From: Planctomycetota bacterium
Lineage (GTDB): Bacteria > Planctomycetota > UBA1135 > UBA2386
Assembly: GCA_016793305.1 (NCBI GenBank)
Contig: JAEUHU010000128.1
Location: forward strand, 1 to 31,611
Reading direction: 5' to 3'
Length of the DNA: 31,611 bases
The position numbers and the translations under genes were made by a program. The notes below the pieces were generated by a model, which searched no databases, was not told the DNA's origin, and was given only the letters and a program-made list of their open reading frames with translations. Positions 25,301 to 31,611 of this stretch are shown one piece after another. How positions within the stretch are numbered: position 1 is the first letter of the stretch; each line of letters begins with the position of its first letter.

Positions 25301-25868
25301 TCAGCCAGACGCGCATCGCGAAGCTGCGGTTGCCCAGGTTGGTCGGGATGCCCATGCCCTGGATGCGCTTCAGTACGGGCATGACGTAGACGCCGCAGTA
25401 GTTGAACAGGTCCGCCTGGTCGGTGTTCGGGTCGGTGCTGTACAGGTTGAGGTACATCAACATGCTCGGCACGACCTGGCTGACGAGGATGCCCTCGCGC
25501 ACCACCAGCGGCGGCAGGCGGCTCAACATGATGTTGACCCGGTTCTGCACGTTGACGACGTTGATGTTCGGATCGGTGCCCGGCTCGAAGAAGACCCGGA
25601 TCGTCGCCTCGCCGGCGCTCGTGGCGTCCGAAACCATGTAGCGCATGTTCTGGACGCCGTTGATCGACTGCTCGAGCGGGATGATCACCGAGTCGATCAG
25701 CACGTTGGCGCTGGCTCCCGGATAGGCGATCGACACGTAGACGGTCGGCGGGGCCACGTCGGGGAACTGGGCGATCGGGAGCGTGGCGATGCCGAGCGCG
25801 CCCAGGAAGAGGATCAGGATCGCCGTGACGAGGGCCAGGGCGGGCCGCGTGAGGATCTTGGTGAACAT
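22395..25868 (-). CDS. RND efflux pump (HAE-1 type) with His-rich insert and extra hydrophobic hairpin
   Basis: A 1157-residue inner-membrane proton/substrate antiporter; AcrB-type pumps are about 1050. The proton-relay acids Asp447/Asp448 (VVVDDAIVVVE) and Lys1024 (GLLGKNAILIVEF) are kept, so it is of the drug-type HAE-1 class rather than the heavy-metal type. Two insertions explain the extra length. Residues 267-307, between LRDV and IELGSEFFDIYSD in the first periplasmic loop, are charged and carry six His (273, 277, 293, 297, 303, 305). Residues about 561-594, between helices 6 and 7, carry two hydrophobic stretches. The shifts relative to AcrB numbering (Asp407 to 447, Lys940 to 1024) agree with these. 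The C-terminus is Pro-rich. The gene follows the adaptor after 55 bases and is the third gene of an outer factor-adaptor-pump operon. Confidence 0.94.
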   Translation of the reverse strand: MFTKILTRPALALVTAILILFLGALGIATLPIAQFPDVAPPTVYVSIAYPGASANVLIDSVIIPLEQSINGVQNMRYMVSDATSAGEATIRVFFEPGTDPNINVVNVQNRVNIMLSRLPPLVVREGILVSQVVPSMLMYLNLYSTDPNTDQADLFNYCGVYVMPVLKRIQGMGIPTNLGNRSFAMRVWLNPERMRAYDISVEDVMEALAEQSIIGSPGRLGQATGMTSQSKEYVLTYIGRYNKPEQYGNIVLRAKPNGEILRLRDVCVPPRSHFAEHGGDAAEAPPSEREGKHAAKHQQAAGHKHDGIELGSEFFDIYSDVDGHPAASVVLKQAPGSNAAEVIAEVKRVLEELRPSFPPGMDYEIAYDVSKFVDASIEKVVHTLLEAFILVSLVVYLFLGDLRSTLIPTLAVPVSLVGTFFFLSLMGFSINLITLFAMVLAIGVVVDDAIVVVEAVHAKMAEKHLSPYRATMEVLHEISGAIVAITLVMTSVFVPVTFVPGPVGVFYRQFGVTMAVSIILSGVVALTVTPVLCAMILQPHAGRVTGDEPHAVRAGSRLKKFLMFGLVGLPILAGLTWLAYELWGPIGLLLLAAPLTQPMFSRVVDRITNVYTGVVRPIAARRMLTLGVIGAFVFGIVAVNTKMASGFIPGEDQGIIYAVLQTPPGSTLEYTNAKSLELEHIAKEIPGVTSVTSVAGYEILTEGRGSNAGTAIINLRPWTERDKTAVEIMEMLEEECRRITDVKLEFFEPPAIPGFGAAGGFSVRVLDRTQSSVADYQRLGEVTKAFLTALEERPEVRNLFTFYAADYPQYELVVDTDLAMQKGVSVKRALDNLNILIGSTYEQGFILFNQFYKVYVQSWPEFRRVPADLNELFVKNEGGQMVPYSSFMHVKKQQGLNEITRYNLYPSAAIQGVPAPGFSSGEALKAIQEVAEATLPRGYGLGWEGLSWDESKQGNASLYIFFVVVAFVYLVLVGQYESFLIPLAVILSLPIGVFGAFLFLQAVGLANDVWAQLGLIMLVGLLGKNAILIVEFAVQRRREGLSLVEAAIEGGKTRFRPIQMTSFAFVAGLIPLVSATGVGAIANRTIGTAGVGGMLFGTVIGVIVIPGLYYVFARISDGKKLLRDATDEPWTEGFEHAVATGGHPPADPSAPPPNPDP

Positions 25869-25923
25869 GGGGCGCTCGGAGCGGAACGGTGCGCAGCGGA
25901 GGGGGCGATCGGCGACGCGGCGG

Positions 25924-27069
25924 CTACTCGGCGCGATGCTTCAGGTTCTTCAGGACGGTCTGCGGATCGCGGACCTCCACCTCGACGTGCGCGCCGTCGC
26001 GTACCTGACGGACGCCGTCGAGCACGATCTTGTCGGTGACCGCGAGGCCGCTGGTGACGAGGAAGACGTCGTCGGACTCGTGGGCGACCGTGACGAGGCG
26101 CTGGTGGGCGATGCCGTCGTCGCCGACCACGTAGACGTACTGCTTGTCGAGGATCTCGAACGTCGACCGCTGCGGGATCACCAGGGCGTTCGACAGCGTG
26201 CGGTGCAACAGCAGCGTGCCGGTCTGGCCGTGCCGCAGCAGCTGGTCGGGGTTCGGGAAGTCGGCGCGGAACTGGATGTTCCCGGTCTCGTTGTCGAAGG
26301 TCGACTCGATGGTGATCGTCTCGGCGGCGGGCTGGTCGAACACCTTGCCGTTGGCCAACTGCAGCTCGATCTTCGCGTTCGGCAGCCGCAGGTGCTGCGG
26401 GGACGCGGCCGCGCCGGAGCCCGGCATCGCCTTGAAGGCCAGGTAGTCGGCCTCGGGCACGTTGAAGTAGACCCACATCACCAGGTTGTCCGAGACGGTC
26501 GTCAGCATGTCGCCTTCTTCGATGAGGCTGCCCTGCTGCTCGTACTGGCGATCGACGAGGCCGTCGAACGGCGCCTTGATCTCGGTGAACGAGAGCTCCG
26601 CCCTGGCCAGTTCGACCTTCGCCTTGGCACGGCCGAGTTCGGCCTGTGCCAGGGCGACCTCCTGATCGGAGACGACGTGGTCTCGGAACAGCTGCTCGGT
26701 GTTGCGCAGCTTGATCTCGGCGGTCTGCAGCTCCGCCTGGTCGGCCTGCAACCGTGCGGCGTACACGACCGGCAGCAGCTTGAAGAGCAACTGGTCCTTC
26801 TGCACCGCCTGCCCTTCCTGGACGAGCACCTGCTCGAGGTAGCCGCGCTCCAGGGCGCGCAGTTCGATGTGGCGGCGCGAGTGGATCTGGCAGACGTACT
26901 TCTGGGTGACGGTGACGCTCTTCGCCAGCGGGGTCGTCGCGACGATCGTGTGGGTGTTCTCGTGGCCCCCGTGGCCGCCTCGTCCGCCGGCCTCGTGGTG
27001 CGGCTTGCAGGCGGTCGAGCAGAGGCAGAGCCAGGTCAGGATGGCGACGGACGGCGATGGGAAGTGCAT
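25924..27069 (-). CDS. RND periplasmic adaptor (membrane fusion lipoprotein) with His-rich N-terminus
   Basis: A 381-residue HlyD/AcrA-like adaptor. The signal peptide ends at lipobox STAC (Cys21), so it is a lipoprotein. Right after it residues 22-40 are rich in His and Gly (five His). The barrel-sandwich/hairpin region follows: YLEQVLVQEGQAVQKDQLLF, then a helical hairpin (RLQADQAELQTAEIKL to AELSFTEIKAPFDG) and beta-barrel and membrane-proximal domains (VPEADY, LLRHGQTGTLLLHR, VIPQRSTFE). Start at ATG 27069 puts the lipobox at a normal distance. An alternative ATG at 27159 overlaps the outer-factor stop (ATGA) and would add 30 residues, leaving an oddly long leader. It bridges the pump and the outer membrane factor encoded on either side. 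Confidence 0.92.
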   Translation of the reverse strand: MHFPSPSVAILTWLCLCSTACKPHHEAGGRGGHGGHENTHTIVATTPLAKSVTVTQKYVCQIHSRRHIELRALERGYLEQVLVQEGQAVQKDQLLFKLLPVVYAARLQADQAELQTAEIKLRNTEQLFRDHVVSDQEVALAQAELGRAKAKVELARAELSFTEIKAPFDGLVDRQYEQQGSLIEEGDMLTTVSDNLVMWVYFNVPEADYLAFKAMPGSGAAASPQHLRLPNAKIELQLANGKVFDQPAAETITIESTFDNETGNIQFRADFPNPDQLLRHGQTGTLLLHRTLSNALVIPQRSTFEILDKQYVYVVGDDGIAHQRLVTVAHESDDVFLVTSGLAVTDKIVLDGVRQVRDGAHVEVEVRDPQTVLKNLKHRAE

Positions 27070-27155
27070 GGGCGGAGGAGTCGGGGAGCGAGGGCGACGG
27101 GCCGTCGGTCGGGCCAGGTCGGGCCGGGATGCGAAGGTGGGTTCGAGGCGAGAGG

Positions 27156-28664
27156 TCATCGGGCATTCGCCTCTGGCTCGGCCTCGGTCGGTGCCGAGGC
27201 GCCCTGGGTCGTCGGTTGTGGACGTCGCCAACCGCCACCGAGTGCCTGGTACATGTTGACGACCGCACCGAGCTGCAGCTGTTTCGTCTCGATCAGCTCG
27301 AGCTGCGACTCGAGCGCGTCGCGCCGGGTCAACAGGACTTCCATGTAGTCGGCCCGCGCCGATGCGAACAGCTTGTTGGACACGTCGATCGCCTGGCCGA
27401 GCAGCTGCACCTGCCTGGCCTTCAGCGCGTACTTGTTGCCGAGGTTCTCGATCAGGGCGACCTGGTTGGCGGTCTCTGCGAACGCGGCGCGCAGCGTGCG
27501 TTCGAACTGCAGCACGGCCTGCATGCGCTGGGCGTTCGCGGTGTAGTAGCCCGCGGTGATCGCCTTGCGGTTGAGCAAGGGTGCGCCGAGTCCCGCGAAG
27601 ACCCCGTAGAAGATCGACTCGGGCCAGGTGCCGAGCCGCGAGGCTTCGAAGGCCTCGACACCCGCAGCGGCCTCGATGCTCAACGAAGGGTAGTAGCGGG
27701 CGCGCGCCACCGAGACGTCGAGGTCGGCGGCTGCGAGCTGCAGTTCCGCCTGCCGGAGGTCCGGGCGGTTGGCCAGCAGCTGCGAGGGCAAGCCGGTCGC
27801 GATCGCGACTACCTCGAGTTCGAGGAAGGTGCTCGAGCTGCGTTGGATCGGCTGCGCAAATCGGCCGAGCAGGAAGTTGACCTGGTTCTCGGTCGCGACG
27901 ATCTGCTGGCGCACGTCGAACACGCGGCTGCGGTTGTGCAGCACCTCGGCCTCGAAACGCTGCACGGCGAGCTCCGTCACCAGGCCGGCGGCCTTCTGCG
28001 CACGCACCACCTCGAGCGCCTGGTTCTGGATCTCGATGTTCCGCTCGAGGACCTGCATCCGGTTGTCGAGCGCCATCAGCTCGTAGTAGGAGCGCGCGAT
28101 CTCGGCGACGAGCCGGGTGATCACGTAGTTGCGGCCCTCGACGGTCGCCGAGGCGCGCAGGATCGCCGCCTTGGTCGCGTCGCGCAGTCGACCCCAGAGG
28201 TCGACTTCCCAAGACGCGAAGAAGCCGAGTCGGTACTTCGCCAGATCCTCGGGCACGAGGCGGCCCGACGTGATCTCGTCCGAGGCGTCGCTGGCGCCTT
28301 GGCTGGTCCAGCGACCGACCCGCTCGAGGCCGGCTCCGGCGCCGACTCCGACCTTGGGTTGGTACTCGCCGGTGCGTGCCAGCACCTCGGCGTTGGCGAT
28401 CGCGATCTCCATCTGCAGGATGTCGAGCTCCTGGTTGTGGGCCAGGGCCTGCTCGACGAGCGCGACCAGGTTCGGGTCCTGGAACAGCCGTTCGAACGGC
28501 AGCGCCGCCGCGTTCGTGATCGTCGGGGGGGTGGCGGTTCCGTAGTGGTCCGGGACCGAGCGGTCCGCGTCGCGCGGCGTGATCCCTTCCAGCAGCGGTA
28601 CACAACTCGCCTGCGCGAGGCACAGCGCGAGCGTCAGGAGGCCAGGGTTCTTGGGTCTCGGCAT
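27156..28664 (-). CDS. RND outer membrane factor (NodT/OprM family lipoprotein)
   Basis: A 502-residue TolC-like outer membrane channel. The signal peptide ends at lipobox QASC (Cys21), typical of the NodT/OprM lipoproteins. The two OEP repeats are clear: the first has LVEQALAHNQELDILQME, YQPKVGVGAG and WEVDLWGRLRDATKAA; the second has LLANRPDLRQAELQLAAADLDVSVARARYYPSLSI and FAGLGAPLLNRKAI. Start ATG at 28664. It is the first gene of the tripartite pump operon. The stop overlaps an ATG that might start the adaptor. The C-terminal tail is Thr/Glu-rich. Confidence 0.93.
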   Translation of the reverse strand: MPRPKNPGLLTLALCLAQASCVPLLEGITPRDADRSVPDHYGTATPPTITNAAALPFERLFQDPNLVALVEQALAHNQELDILQMEIAIANAEVLARTGEYQPKVGVGAGAGLERVGRWTSQGASDASDEITSGRLVPEDLAKYRLGFFASWEVDLWGRLRDATKAAILRASATVEGRNYVITRLVAEIARSYYELMALDNRMQVLERNIEIQNQALEVVRAQKAAGLVTELAVQRFEAEVLHNRSRVFDVRQQIVATENQVNFLLGRFAQPIQRSSSTFLELEVVAIATGLPSQLLANRPDLRQAELQLAAADLDVSVARARYYPSLSIEAAAGVEAFEASRLGTWPESIFYGVFAGLGAPLLNRKAITAGYYTANAQRMQAVLQFERTLRAAFAETANQVALIENLGNKYALKARQVQLLGQAIDVSNKLFASARADYMEVLLTRRDALESQLELIETKQLQLGAVVNMYQALGGGWRRPQPTTQGASAPTEAEPEANAR

Positions 28665-28776
28665 GGGGGCTTCGATCTCGGTCTCGGACGCGAACAGTGC
28701 TTGCCGGCAACTCCTCGTTGGACCGGACGCGCGGGCCCTCTGCAGGCTCGTGCCTGGGAGGGGGCGCCGGAACCGG

Positions 28777-28808
28777 GCAGGGGTCGACGGCCGTGGACTC
28801 GACCCTGC
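28777..28808. promoter_or_regulatory. Hairpin in the leader before the pump operon
   Basis: GCAGGGGTCGA (28777-28787) and TCGACCCTGC (28799-28808) pair with one bulge around an 11-base loop, in the 216 bases between the small secreted-protein gene and the outer-factor gene. It may terminate the upstream gene or be an operator or leader structure for the pump. No regulator gene of the TetR or MarR type is nearby. Confidence 0.45.
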
Positions 28809-28880
28809 TGGGGCGATCGCGGCGGCGTGGCCGGGCGTCGGAGCAGGGTGACGTGTCGTTGCCGGCGAGGTCGCGAGACC

Positions 28881-29303
28881 TCAGTCGACCGGGTTCGTCG
28901 ACCGGGGCGGTGCGCGCGGCACGGCCTGGAACGCACGTCGCTGGGCGACGAGCGGATCGGGGCGGCGAGCGTCGCACGACTGGTTGCCGGCGGACCCTAG
29001 GGCGAGATCGGCGACCGGGTCGCTGGCCCAGTCGACGGGCTCGCTGGCTTCGTTCAGCGCGGCTCCGGCAAGGCTCAGATCGGCCTGCTGGAACCACTCG
29101 GGCTCGCCCTCGTCGCGACCCTGGTCCCGCCCGGCCGGCATCCCCACGGTTTGCGGGTCGGCGAGGCTCTCGGGCGAGGCTGGCGCCGAAGCGCTGACGC
29201 TTTCGATAGCGAGGCTCCCTTGCGCGGTCGACCCGGTCGGTGCCGTCCACAGGCTCGCCGCGCACAACAGCGCCAGGCCCAGCAGTCGGACCAGTGCGCC
29301 CAT
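28881..29303 (-). CDS. Small secreted protein of unknown function
   Basis: A 140-residue open frame with a good signal peptide (ALVRLLGLALLCAASLW, cleavage near TAQG). The rest is Ala/Ser/Pro/Glu/Asp-rich and looks disordered, with an acidic centre and a basic Pro-rich end. I recognise no domain. Start at ATG 29303 is chosen because the signal peptide begins there; ATG 29354 would add 17 residues. There is one Cys near the C-terminus and no repeats. Its reality rests on the signal peptide and the lack of any competing gene. The 210 bases between it and the rhodanese stop hold no other gene that I can support. Confidence 0.5.
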   Translation of the reverse strand: MGALVRLLGLALLCAASLWTAPTGSTAQGSLAIESVSASAPASPESLADPQTVGMPAGRDQGRDEGEPEWFQQADLSLAGAALNEASEPVDWASDPVADLALGSAGNQSCDARRPDPLVAQRRAFQAVPRAPPRSTNPVD

Positions 29304-29513
29304 CGGGTGCGCCGTGATCCTGCTACCGATGGTGCGCTCGAAGGGGCGATGCATGGGTTGCGACGGCGTCGGGTTCTAGTGCGCACGACGCGTACGGCAA
29401 ACTGCTGCTTCCGCCCAACATCTCAGGGCTCCTTGAGGCAGTTCGGTCGAATGCCCGACTTCGCCCGCCGAACCCGTCGGAATCAGGAATCCCGCCCAGG
29501 ACCGAGCGCGTCC

Positions 29514-29843
29514 CTACTTGCGCCCCTGCTCGAACGGCAACCCGCAGCTCGCCCAATAGGCGAGGCCGCCGCGCAGGTTGGCGAGCTTCTTGAACCCGGC
29601 CTGGGCCAGGATCTCGCAGGCGAACAGGCTGCGGCGGCCGTGTTCGCAGTGCACGAGCCAGCTGGTGTTCTTGTCCAGCTCGTGCAGCCGTCGGTCGAGT
29701 TCCTGCACCGGGATCAACACCGAACCGGGCAGGCGGTGGCTCTGGTACTCGGGCTCGGTGCGCACGTCGAGGATGCGCACGGTCTTGTCCGTCTGCAGTT
29801 CTCGTTGCGCGTCGGCGGGGTCGAGGTCGCGGTAGCTCGTCAT
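29514..29843 (-). CDS. Single-domain rhodanese
   Basis: A 109-residue cytoplasmic sulfurtransferase-type protein, the usual size for a single rhodanese domain. Seen: ILDVRTEPEYQSHRLPGSVLIPVQEL in the first half, and the active-site loop CEHGRRS with Cys66, then LRGGLAYWASCGLPFEQG at the end. Rhodaneses carry sulfur as a persulfide on that Cys. The ATG at 29843 has GGAGG 7 bases before it on the minus strand. It lies 14 bases after the coiled-coil gene, so they are probably cotranscribed. The physiological sulfur acceptor cannot be read from the sequence. Confidence 0.93.
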   Translation of the reverse strand: MTSYRDLDPADAQRELQTDKTVRILDVRTEPEYQSHRLPGSVLIPVQELDRRLHELDKNTSWLVHCEHGRRSLFACEILAQAGFKKLANLRGGLAYWASCGLPFEQGRK

Positions 29844-29857
29844 GGGAGGGCCTCCGA

Positions 29858-30232
29858 TCAGGTGGTCGGTCGCTTGCGGGGCTTGGGGGACGGCTTGGTG
29901 CGGGTCACTTGGCCGTCCTCCACGCCGTCGGCGAGGTCCAGGGTCTTCATGGCCGATTCGAGGGCTGCTGCGTCGATCACGCCCAGCCGGGTCAGTTCCT
30001 GGACGAGTGCGTGGTTCACGAGCAACAGCCGGCCGACTTCGTCTTCGAGTTGCCGGAGCCGTTCCGACTGCTCCTTCTTGGCCCGCTCCGCGCTGCGGTG
30101 CAGCAGCTCCGCCCGGTCCGACAGGGCGTGCAGGGCTTCCGTCTGCCTGGCATCTTGGCTCCAGAGGAACTTGGGGAGGAACGTCGAACTCGGACGCCGC
30201 AGGCCGGAGACGGGATCGCTTCGTTTGGTCAT
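29858..30232 (-). CDS. Small coiled-coil protein of unknown function
   Basis: A 124-residue, mostly charged protein. Residues about 30-80 form a clear coiled coil (ALHALSDRAELLHRSAERAK, RLRQLEDEVGRLL), then a short helix-turn-helix-like or helical stretch (LVQELTRLGVIDAAALESAM) and a Lys/Pro/Arg-rich tail. There is no signal peptide or membrane segment. I recognise no family. It lies 22 bases after the UbiD-like gene and just before the rhodanese gene in one minus-strand series. The basic tail might touch nucleic acid; that is a guess. Confidence 0.7.
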   Translation of the reverse strand: MTKRSDPVSGLRRPSSTFLPKFLWSQDARQTEALHALSDRAELLHRSAERAKKEQSERLRQLEDEVGRLLLVNHALVQELTRLGVIDAAALESAMKTLDLADGVEDGQVTRTKPSPKPRKRPTT

Positions 30233-30254
30233 GGTCGAGGAGTGAGGGAGCGGG

Positions 30255-31611
30255 TCAATCGAGGTGGCCGCGGTCGCTGTCGCCCATCGCGACCTCGGCG
30301 GACGGGAAGTACTCGCGCCAGCGCGCCGAGACCTTCTGCGCCGTGTCCGGATCGCAGAACAGCTCCTTCGGGTAGCTGGGCTTCATGCGCGCGTCGAGCA
30401 CGATCGGCGGCGTCCAGCACGGCTGCGTGCGCACCAGCGACAGCTCGCGCGCGTGCAGGTCGGCGGCCGGTTCGAAGCGCGTGAACGTGGTCCACAGGAA
30501 GTTGACGCTCGATCTCGCGGCCTTCGCGGCGTCGTCGACCAGCACGACCAGCGGCCAGTCGCGCAGCGCGTCGCACTTCGCGAGCGCCGCCGAAGCACCG
30601 CGCTCGCGTGCGAACGCCGGTCCCTGCACCACGAGGCAGCCGGGGCAGAACACTTCGGCGCGCGGGAACTCCGGCGGCAGGGCGCCGCCGAACGTGGTCG
30701 GCAGCGTGCGCACCGGTTCGCCGAGGCCGAGCAGCACGCCCTTGCTGCCCCTGTTGACCTCGGGGCCGGCGTAGTCGAGCGTGTCCATCGACAGGCTGCC
30801 GAACACGTAGAGGTCGGTCTGGAAGCGCGTGCGCGCCAGCACGTGCGCCAGCGTCGCCTTGAAGTCGCGCAGGTCGACGCTGCGGTCGGTCAGCAGCAGG
30901 AACTTCGTCAGGCTGAGCTGGCCTTCGCCGAGGATCCGGAAGGCGCTCTGCATCGCTTCGCGCGCGTAGCGTTCCTGCACCACCGCGGCGGCGAGCGCGT
31001 GGTAGCCGGTCTCGCCGTACGACCACAGGTCGCGCACCGACGGCATCGCCACCTTGGCGAGCGGCAGCAGCAGTTCCTGCAGATAGTCGCCGAGGAAGAA
31101 GTCCTCCTGGCGCGGCTTGCCGACCACGGTCGCGGCGAGGATCGGGTCCTGCCGGTGCAGCAGGGCCTTGGCGCGCAGCAGCGGGTAGTCGTGGCGCAGC
31201 GAGTAGTAGCCGTAGTGGTCGCCGAACGGGCCTTCGGGACGGCGCTCGCCGGGGCGCACTTCGCCGACGATGCAGAACTCGCAGTCGGCGACCAGCGGCA
31301 GCGGGCTGTGCCCGCTCTTCGTGCTGCGCAGGCGTTGGCCCAGCAGCAGCGAGCAGAGCAGCACTTCGGGCACGTTCTCGGGCAAGGGTGCGATCGCCGA
31401 CAGGATCAGTGCCGGCGGTCCGCCGATGTGCACCGCGACCGGCATCGGCCGGCCGAGCCGTTCGTGGGCCGCGAGGTGGAAGCCGCCGCCCTTGCCGATC
31501 TGCACGTGCAGCCCGGTGGTGTCGTCGTCGAAGCGCTGGATGCGGTACATGCCGAGGTTGCCGCCGAGACCCTCGGGATGCTCGGTGTAGACCAGCGGCA
31601 GCGTGACGAAC
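30255..31611 (-). CDS. UbiD-family decarboxylase (5' end cut by window edge)
   Basis: A UbiD-type prenylated-FMN-dependent decarboxylase. At least 451 codons are visible and the N-terminus is missing: the frame runs to the edge as LPLVYTEHPEGLGGNLGMYR, the usual TxDP...NxGMYR block of the family. The catalytic segment RPEGPFGDHYGYYS holds the Glu and Asp acid pair. UbiD enzymes decarboxylate aromatic or unsaturated acids, classically in ubiquinone or menaquinone synthesis. A prenyl-FMN synthase (UbiX) would be needed and is not in the window. The C-terminal part matches the family (EEVxxxLxxR-like, then a helix-rich end). Which acid it uses is open. Confidence 0.9.
   Translation of the reverse strand, partial: FVTLPLVYTEHPEGLGGNLGMYRIQRFDDDTTGLHVQIGKGGGFHLAAHERLGRPMPVAVHIGGPPALILSAIAPLPENVPEVLLCSLLLGQRLRSTKSGHSPLPLVADCEFCIVGEVRPGERRPEGPFGDHYGYYSLRHDYPLLRAKALLHRQDPILAATVVGKPRQEDFFLGDYLQELLLPLAKVAMPSVRDLWSYGETGYHALAAAVVQERYAREAMQSAFRILGEGQLSLTKFLLLTDRSVDLRDFKATLAHVLARTRFQTDLYVFGSLSMDTLDYAGPEVNRGSKGVLLGLGEPVRTLPTTFGGALPPEFPRAEVFCPGCLVVQGPAFARERGASAALAKCDALRDWPLVVLVDDAAKAARSSVNFLWTTFTRFEPAADLHARELSLVRTQPCWTPPIVLDARMKPSYPKELFCDPDTAQKVSARWREYFPSAEVAMGDSDRGHLD

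Noticed and set aside
22074..26039. A 1321-codon open frame on the plus strand
   Set aside because: It is antisense to the RND pump gene and its translation is Asp/His/Arg/Gln-rich with no recognisable fold.
27069..27159. An N-terminal extension of the adaptor from the ATG overlapping the outer-factor stop
   Set aside because: It would push the lipoprotein signal about 30 residues inward. Kept only as an alternative start.
29304..29513. A small gene between the secreted-protein gene and the rhodanese
   Set aside because: The short open frames here lack a signal, a domain or a ribosome-binding site. Only an imperfect CTCAGG/CTTGAG palindrome is seen.
1..31611. tRNA genes, rRNA genes and CRISPR arrays
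   Set aside because: No cloverleaf-like or regularly spaced repeat structure was noticed by eye. A dedicated search could still find something I missed.

Overview
The window is about 31.6 kb of very GC-rich DNA (near 70% by eye), densely coding, with many start/stop overlaps of the ATGA or GTGA type. The gene content is that of a Gram-negative (diderm) bacterium: lipid A-type acyltransferase, Mla-like lipid transport, a tripartite RND pump with outer membrane factor, and several lipoproteins. I favour the Planctomycetota or a related PVC lineage. The reasons are large secreted HEAT and TPR proteins of unknown function, a Tat-exported TIM-barrel protein, a REP-associated transposase of a type I associate with that group, and an EF-P with a PGNLR loop. 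This assignment is inference, not proof. No rRNA, tRNA or CRISPR was seen.

Region 1 (1-5676, minus strand) is a phosphate-uptake operon in the order pstS, phoU, pstC, pstA, pstB-b, pstB-a (the last runs off the left edge). It starts downstream of a phased 11-bp repeat that looks like a PHO box. Two things are unusual. The two PstB ATPases have decayed in complementary ways, so together they should form one intact and one dead ATP site. PhoU carries a C-terminal domain of the low-molecular-weight phosphatase/arsenate reductase fold whose catalytic residues are gone.

Region 2 (5672-8031, minus) is a two-gene unit with a lipid A-type acyltransferase and an MFS permease. Region 3 (8128-12351, plus) starts with a CBS-domain protein bearing a Lys/Gly-rich repeat tail, then an Mla-type lipid ABC operon (STAS-MlaE, MlaF, MlaD, auxiliary lipoprotein) joined by overlapping stops and starts.

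Region 4 (12430-17209) has a secreted HEAT-repeat protein (minus) divergent from a lone larC (plus), a REP-associated tyrosine transposase with nearby small palindromes, and an EF-P (minus) lacking the modifiable lysine. Region 5 (17348-19548, plus) is a translationally coupled pair: a Tat-exported TIM-barrel protein and a class I aminotransferase. It ends at a strong bidirectional terminator-like hairpin.

Region 6 (19634-28664, minus) is an outer membrane factor, a periplasmic adaptor, an RND pump and, last, a large secreted TPR protein. The pump and adaptor both carry His-rich stretches, and the pump has an extra hydrophobic hairpin. Region 7 (28881-31611, minus) holds a small secreted protein of unknown function, a single-domain rhodanese, a small coiled-coil protein and a UbiD-family decarboxylase cut by the right edge.
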